From: Methylobacterium sp. 17Sr1-1
GTDB lineage: Bacteria > Pseudomonadota > Alphaproteobacteria > Rhizobiales > Beijerinckiaceae
NCBI RefSeq assembly: GCF_003173775.1
Contig: NZ_CP029552.1
Coordinates: 4,467,001-4,531,000, forward strand
Length of the DNA: 64,000 bases
Reading direction: 5' to 3'
Positions within the stretch are counted from its first letter, which is position 1. Every line of letters begins with the position of its first letter. A model generated the notes under the pieces. That model was not told where the DNA came from. It made no database searches and saw only the letters and a program-made list of their open reading frames with translations. Below are positions 59,116 through 64,000 of this stretch, piece after piece. The translations under genes and the position numbers were made by a program.

Positions 59116-60609
59116 ATGCTAGACGTCGCTTCGGATGGACAGGACCAGGCCAGTTTGGACGCAATCCCTCCCCGCACGCTCTCCGCCAGCGCCCGCATCG
59201 GCGCCGACCTGAAGGCGCAGATCGCCGCGGGCCTCTATCCGCCCGGTGCGGCCCTGCCCTCGACCCGGGCGCTGGCGGCGGAGCTCGGGGTCTCGCGCAC
59301 CACCGTGACGGCGGCCTACGACCAGCTCGTCGCCGAGGGCTACCTGGAGACGCGGCCGGGCGCCCGGACGCGGGTCGCCGCCGGCATCCTGCCGAGCGCG
59401 GCCCCGGCCCCGGCCGGGCCGAACCCGGCGCCCCGCCTCTCCGCCTTCGGGCGGCGCATCCTGGCGGAACCGACGCCCGCTTCCCTGCCGGCGCCGGCGA
59501 TCGACTTCCGCTACGGCGACCTCTCGGGCGACGATTTTCCGGTCCTCGCCTGGCGGCGGGCGCTCACCGCGGCCCTGCTGCGCCGGCCGGCCCGGCTCGG
59601 CTACGGCGATCCGCGCGGGCTCCCCGCATTGCGCGCCGCGCTCCAGGCCTATCTCTGGCGGGCGCGCGGCCTCAGCTGCGGCCTCGACCAGATCGTCGTG
59701 GTCAACGGCTCGCAGCAGGGGATCGACCTCTGCGCCCGGCTCCTCGTCGATCCCGGCGACCGGGTGGTGATGGAGGATCCGGGCTACGGGGCGGCGCGAA
59801 AAGTCTTCGCCGCCGCCGGCGCCGCGATCGTGCCGGTCCCGGTCGATTCGGAGGGCCTGCAGACCGGGCGCCTCCCGGACATCGGTCCGGCGCGGCTCGC
59901 CTACGTCACGCCCTCGCACCAGTTCCCCCTCGGCGGCGTGCTGCCCGCCGCCCGCCGGCAGGCGCTGCTGGCCTGGGCGGAGGCCTGCGGCGCGACGATC
60001 GTCGAGGACGATTACGACGGCGAGTACCGCTTCGACGCGCGGCCGGTGGAGGCGCTGCAAAGCCTCGACCGGGCGGGGCGCGTCGTCTATGCCGGCACGG
60101 TCTCCAAGACCCTCTCGCCGCAACTGCGCCTCGGCTACCTGGTGGTGCCCGAGGGCTTGGCTGCCGCCTTCGCGGAGGCCAAGCGCCTCGCCGACCGACA
60201 GGCGCCGGGGCTGGAACAGGCCGCCCTCGCCGCCCTCCTGGGGAACGGCGGCTACGAGCGCCACCTGCGCCAGGCGCGGCGGCGCAATGCCGGCCGGCGC
60301 GCCGCGCTGCTCGCCGCTCTCGCAGAGAGTTTCGGCGGACGGGTGCGCGTCGAGGGCGCGGCGGCGGGCCTGCACCTCGTCGCCTGGTTCGAGGGCGTCC
60401 CGGCGGCGGCCGAGGCCGGAATCGCCGCGGCGGCGCGGGTGGCGGGGATCGGCGTCTACCCGGTCGGCCCGCTCTACCATGACGCGCTGGCGCGGCCGGA
60501 CCGGGCCGGACTGCTCCTCGGCTTCGCCGGCAGCGAGCCCGAGACGATCCGGACCGGCATCCGCCGCCTCGCCGCGGCTTTCGACGACGGACCTCCCATC
60601 GGGATGTGA
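59116..60609 (+). CDS. MocR-type regulator (GntR HTH fused to aminotransferase fold)
   Basis: 497 aa. The N-terminal GntR-like winged helix (LKAQIAAGLYPPGAALPSTRALAAELGVSRTTV) is joined by a linker to a fold-type I aminotransferase domain from about residue 130. The pyridoxal-phosphate lysine is K331 in VSKTLSPQLRLGY; the Asp and Tyr of the cofactor pocket are in EDDYDGEY. Related regulators include PdxR (vitamin B6 synthesis), GabR and TauR. Effector unknown. The ATG at 59116 is preferred; the ribosome site is not strong. Confidence 0.9.
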   Translation: MLDVASDGQDQASLDAIPPRTLSASARIGADLKAQIAAGLYPPGAALPSTRALAAELGVSRTTVTAAYDQLVAEGYLETRPGARTRVAAGILPSAAPAPAGPNPAPRLSAFGRRILAEPTPASLPAPAIDFRYGDLSGDDFPVLAWRRALTAALLRRPARLGYGDPRGLPALRAALQAYLWRARGLSCGLDQIVVVNGSQQGIDLCARLLVDPGDRVVMEDPGYGAARKVFAAAGAAIVPVPVDSEGLQTGRLPDIGPARLAYVTPSHQFPLGGVLPAARRQALLAWAEACGATIVEDDYDGEYRFDARPVEALQSLDRAGRVVYAGTVSKTLSPQLRLGYLVVPEGLAAAFAEAKRLADRQAPGLEQAALAALLGNGGYERHLRQARRRNAGRRAALLAALAESFGGRVRVEGAAAGLHLVAWFEGVPAAAEAGIAAAARVAGIGVYPVGPLYHDALARPDRAGLLLGFAGSEPETIRTGIRRLAAAFDDGPPIGM

Positions 60610-60838
60610 CCGGGACGGCCGGCCGGCGAGGGGCGCCGCCCCACCCTCGCCGTCACCTCGCCCGTCATGACGTCCCGGTTCGAGCGAGCCTCGGCCCGAT
60701 CGGGCCTCGGATACTTCCCACAGTATATGACCAAGGGACAACTCCGAAACAATTGCCGGATGCAGCGCCGACACGCCCGAATCTAAGCGTTCGGCAAGGA
60801 ATCCCCCCTAGCCCGACAGCAGAGGCAGCATCCGGCCG

Positions 60839-63445
60839 GTGCATCGCTCCGGCCCTTTCCCGAGGGTCTCCGTGCAGCAACCATCTCCAGCATCGGCGGC
60901 GCCCCCGGGTCAGGGGGGGCGGCGGGAGGTCAGGCTCGGGCGCCGGCTCTGGGGCACCGCCCTCCTCCTCGCGGCGGGGCTCGTCGCCCTCACGGCGATC
61001 GTCATCGCGCCCTCGGTCGCGGCCTATCGCGATGGCCAGAGCAACCTCGTGCTCATCAGCCGGCTGCGCCAGGTGCTCGAGGCCGCCAACCGTCTCTCGG
61101 CGGAGCGCGGCCCGGCGAACGTCGCGATGTCGATCGCGCCCGGCAGCGATCCGGCGGCACAAGGACGGCTCGCCGCGTTCCGGACGGCGAGCGACGGCGC
61201 CCTCGCGGCCCTGCGCGGGCCGGCGAAGGACGAGCCCGGCCACGCCCTCCCCTACGGCCTCCTCGCGGCGACCGCCGTCCGGCTCGACGAGGCGCGGCGG
61301 GACGTCGACCGGGTGGCCGGCCTGCCGGCGGCGGAGCGGGGCCTGGAGGACATCACCGGTGCGATCGCCCGGATGATCGCCGTGGTCGACACCTTCCAGG
61401 ACGTGGTCGCCTGGGAGATCCGCGAGATCGGCAGGGCCGATCCGGCGCTTGCCGGATCGGCCCTGATCGGCCACGCGGTGAGCGACCTGCGCGAGTATGG
61501 CGGCCGGATCGGCTCCGCCATCATCCCGGCCGTCGCCGTGCACCGCCCCCTCGACGCCCGCCAGTTCACCGACGCCACGCAGATCCGGGGCCGTATTCAG
61601 GAGTTGCTGCGGCTGCTGCGCGGCCAGGCGGCGTTCGGGCCCGGGCAGCCCATGGAGGGGCTGTTTCGCGAGGTCGAGGTGACCTTCGCCAGGCGGGGGC
61701 TCGGCCTGATCGAGGCGACGATCGCGGAAGGGCGCGCCTCGGGCCGCTACACGCTCACCGCCGACGAGCTCACCCGCCGCTACGTGCCGACCCTGAAGCC
61801 GGTCGAGGCCCTGCGCGAGCGCTACCTCGCCGGCATGGTCGCGGGCTTCGCCGCCGAGCGCGACGCGGTGCGCACGCGGCTCCTCGCGGTCGCCTGCGGC
61901 ACCGTCGCGATCCTCGTCCTGCTGGTCGCCCTGCTGCAATCCCTGCGCGCCTCGGTGCTGCGCCCGCTCCTGGTCGCGCGGGAGACCGCGATGACGCTGG
62001 CCGAGGGCGGCGTGCCCGCCGCCCGCCCGCTGCCGGCCCTGCGCATCGTCGAGATCCGTCGGCTGTTCGACGCGCTCTCGGTGCTGGAGGATCGGCTGCG
62101 CGAGCGCGCCCGCCTGATGGAGACCCTGCGCCGGCAGGCCGAGACGGACGGCCTGACCGGCCTGAGCAACCGCCGCGGCCTCGCCCTGGCGATCGGGCGC
62201 ACCGCCCCCGAGCGGCCGGCCGCCGCCCTGATGATCGATCTCGACGGCTTCAAGAAGGTCAACGACACGCTCGGCCACGAGGCGGGCGACGACCTGATCC
62301 GGCAGGCCGGCGCCCGCCTCTGCGCCTGCATCGGAACGGCCGGCCTCGTCGCCCGGATGGGCGGCGACGAGTTCGCGGTCCTGCTGCCCGGCTGCGACGA
62401 GGCCGCCGCGGTCACGGTCGCCGGGACGATCCTGCACAGCCTCTCCGAGCCGTTCCCGGTCGACGGCCAGACCATCCATATCGGGGCGAGCATCGGCATC
62501 GCGCTCAGTCCCGCGCACGGCCCCCTCGCCGACGGGCTGCTCGCCAGCGCCGACATGGCGCTCTACGAGGCCAAGCGCGCCGGGCGGCATTGCCACCGCG
62601 TGTTCACGTCCTCCCTGCGCGACGCCACCCTGGCCTGGACCGCGCGCCAGCAGGAACTGCCCCGGGCGCTGGCGGCCGGGGAGTTCGCGCTGGTCTACCA
62701 GCCGCAGGTGCGCCTCTCCGACCGCCGGATCGTCGGCGCCGAGGCCCTGATCCGCTGGCGCCATCCCCGGCTCGGCCTGCTCGCGCCGGGCGAGTTCCTG
62801 GCCCCCCTCGAGGCGAGCCGGCTCGCCGCGCCGGTGGGCCGCTGGGTGCTCCGCGAGGCCTGCACGCAGGCCGCCGCCTGGCGCCGGGACGGGGCGGGCG
62901 ACCTGCGCGTCAGCGTCAACCTGTTCGGCGCGCAGTTCCACTCGGTGAGCCTCGTCGACGAGGTGCGGGCGGCGCTCGCCGATTCCGGCCTGCCGGCCTC
63001 GGCCCTCGAGCTGGAGATCACCGAGACCATCATCCTGCAGCACGACGAGGCCCTCATCGCCCCGCTGCGGGCGCTGCGCGACCTCGGCATCGGGCTCGCC
63101 TTCGACGATTACGGCACCGGCTACGCCTCCTTGAGCCTGCTCAAGCGCTTCCCGCTCACGCGCCTGAAGATCGACCGCTCCTTCGTGCAGGGCATGGAGG
63201 CCTCAGGCCAGGACGAGACGGGCCTCGACCAGGCGATCCGGGACCGGGCGATCGTCCAGTCGGTGCTGACTCTCGGCCGCAGCTTCGGCCTTTCGGTGAC
63301 CGCCGAGGGCGTCGAGACCGAGGCGGTGGCCGGGCGCCTCCTCGCGAAGGGCTGCGAGGAGGCGCAGGGCTACCTGTTCGGCCGGCCGATGCCGGCGGAG
63401 GCCTTCGCGGCGCTATTGCAGCCGGAGGAGCGGCGCCGGGCGTGA
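60839..63445 (+). CDS. Membrane GGDEF-EAL cyclic-di-GMP enzyme
   Basis: 868 aa. TM1 about residues 38-62, a periplasmic sensor of about 285 residues without a recognised name, TM2 about 347-368, a HAMP-like linker, then GGDEF and EAL domains. The active sites look intact: GGDEF in RMGGDEFAVLL, EAL in GAEALIRWRHP, with LEITET, DDYGTGYAS, KIDRSFV and AEGVET following. So it could both make and break cyclic-di-GMP; the net direction cannot be told. No RxxD inhibitory site precedes GGDEF. The start is either GTG 60839 or GTG 60872, the latter with a better GAGGG site. Confidence 0.92.
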   Translation: MHRSGPFPRVSVQQPSPASAAPPGQGGRREVRLGRRLWGTALLLAAGLVALTAIVIAPSVAAYRDGQSNLVLISRLRQVLEAANRLSAERGPANVAMSIAPGSDPAAQGRLAAFRTASDGALAALRGPAKDEPGHALPYGLLAATAVRLDEARRDVDRVAGLPAAERGLEDITGAIARMIAVVDTFQDVVAWEIREIGRADPALAGSALIGHAVSDLREYGGRIGSAIIPAVAVHRPLDARQFTDATQIRGRIQELLRLLRGQAAFGPGQPMEGLFREVEVTFARRGLGLIEATIAEGRASGRYTLTADELTRRYVPTLKPVEALRERYLAGMVAGFAAERDAVRTRLLAVACGTVAILVLLVALLQSLRASVLRPLLVARETAMTLAEGGVPAARPLPALRIVEIRRLFDALSVLEDRLRERARLMETLRRQAETDGLTGLSNRRGLALAIGRTAPERPAAALMIDLDGFKKVNDTLGHEAGDDLIRQAGARLCACIGTAGLVARMGGDEFAVLLPGCDEAAAVTVAGTILHSLSEPFPVDGQTIHIGASIGIALSPAHGPLADGLLASADMALYEAKRAGRHCHRVFTSSLRDATLAWTARQQELPRALAAGEFALVYQPQVRLSDRRIVGAEALIRWRHPRLGLLAPGEFLAPLEASRLAAPVGRWVLREACTQAAAWRRDGAGDLRVSVNLFGAQFHSVSLVDEVRAALADSGLPASALELEITETIILQHDEALIAPLRALRDLGIGLAFDDYGTGYASLSLLKRFPLTRLKIDRSFVQGMEASGQDETGLDQAIRDRAIVQSVLTLGRSFGLSVTAEGVETEAVAGRLLAKGCEEAQGYLFGRPMPAEAFAALLQPEERRRA

Positions 63446-63568
63446 CGGGATCGGGAATGGCCTGCGCCGGGACGCGCGACATCCGGGGCGCGACGGCCGG
63501 CTCGGTTCCGTCCGGTCCCCCGGCGTGGTAGCGAGGCCGCTTATCGTCCTCGAACCCGCGTCCCCCGC

Positions 63569-64000
63569 ATGAACCCCATCTTCGCCGACCTGCCGACCAC
63601 CGTGTTCGAGGTGATGTCGGCACTCGCCCGGGAGACCGGCGCCGTGAATCTCGGCCAGGGCTTCCCGGACGATCCGGGCCCGGCCGACGTGCGCGCCAAG
63701 GCCGCCGAGGCGGTGGTGGAGGGCTGGAACCAGTACCCGCCGATGATGGGGCTGCCGGAGCTGCGCCGGGCGGTCGCCGCGCATTACGCGCATTGGCAGG
63801 GGCTCGACCTCGATCCCGAGACCGAGGTGATGGTGACGTCGGGTGCCACCGAGGCGCTCGCCGGCGCCCTGATGGCCCTGATCGAGCCCGGCGACGAGGT
63901 CGTGCTGTTCGAGCCGATGTACGACGCCTACCTGCCGCTGGTCCGCCGGGCCGGCGGGGTGCCGCGCTTCGTCACCCTGACGCCGCCGCATTTCCGGATC
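63569..64000 (+). CDS. Class I/II PLP-dependent aminotransferase, 3' end outside window
   Basis: The first 144 codons are present. The N-terminus TVFEVMSALARETGAVNLGQGFPDDPGP, WNQYPPMMGLPELRRAVAAHY, and VMVTSGATEALAGALMALIEPGDEV with FEPMYDAYLP match fold-type I aminotransferases of the YbdL/kynurenine-aminotransferase branch, which handle methionine or aromatic amino acids. The lysine that holds the cofactor lies beyond the window. It follows the GGDEF-EAL gene by 124 bases, with no clear link. Confidence 0.9.
   Translation, partial: MNPIFADLPTTVFEVMSALARETGAVNLGQGFPDDPGPADVRAKAAEAVVEGWNQYPPMMGLPELRRAVAAHYAHWQGLDLDPETEVMVTSGATEALAGALMALIEPGDEVVLFEPMYDAYLPLVRRAGGVPRFVTLTPPHFRI

Overview
The window is very GC-rich, with dense genes, short intergenic gaps and many overlapping start/stop signals (TGATG, GTGA). 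Gene families and codon use point to an alphaproteobacterium of the Rhizobiales. A Methylobacterium-type genome is my best guess, inferred from gene content and from the palindromic repeats containing CCTCATCCTGAGGTGC. I recognise no rRNA, tRNA, CRISPR array, phage or complete insertion sequence. The first gene (a carbonic anhydrase) and the last (an aminotransferase) run off the window.

Layout. 1-10.4 kb holds housekeeping and small transport genes: carbonic anhydrase, a small secreted protein, a 37-codon leader ORF coupled to a large catalytically degenerate ABC protein, an MBL-fold hydrolase, a DUF1007/NicO metal-transport pair, a DUF1989 protein, a TSUP permease, a solitary ruvC and an unknown gene. 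10.7-17.5 kb has a chemoreceptor remnant followed by a leucine-catabolism operon: isovaleryl-CoA dehydrogenase, both methylcrotonyl-CoA carboxylase subunits, a MaoC hydratase and a CitE-like CoA-ester lyase. A regulated promoter with a palindrome in its spacer precedes it. 17.5-18.3 kb is a small graveyard of toxin-antitoxin parts. 18.4-25.6 kb has a PaaK-like ligase, two unknown membrane-linked proteins, a DyP-type peroxidase directly followed by the out-of-frame C-terminal third of a cytochrome P450, and a chemoreceptor.

26-34.3 kb is a TetR regulator divergent from a LivG / acyl-CoA synthetase / LivH / LivM / binding protein / LivF cluster. It probably imports a carboxylic acid or related compound and activates it to a CoA thioester. 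34.5-40 kb carries regulators (AraC, two LysR), a DMT exporter, a DUF1127 protein and an SDR oxidoreductase. 40-46.4 kb has a nucleotidyltransferase/CgeB glycosyltransferase pair, an EEP phosphodiesterase coupled to a YbhN-like membrane protein, a phospholipase-D protein, and between them a GNAT/small-ORF pair that resembles pieces of a TacAT module. 46.5-51.5 kb has a SWIM-Snf2 helicase, a YdcF protein and an internally duplicated unknown protein.

51.7-58.7 kb is a second LivFGMH transporter with a Tat-type binding protein, a DUF1445 hydro-lyase-like gene and a LysR regulator with a clear operator. 59-64 kb has a MocR regulator, a GGDEF-EAL protein and the partial aminotransferase.

At least six families of large imperfect or perfect palindromes (about 80-310 bp) are scattered between genes. 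Several flank the binding-protein genes inside the two transporter clusters, where they could separate expression levels or stabilise mRNA.
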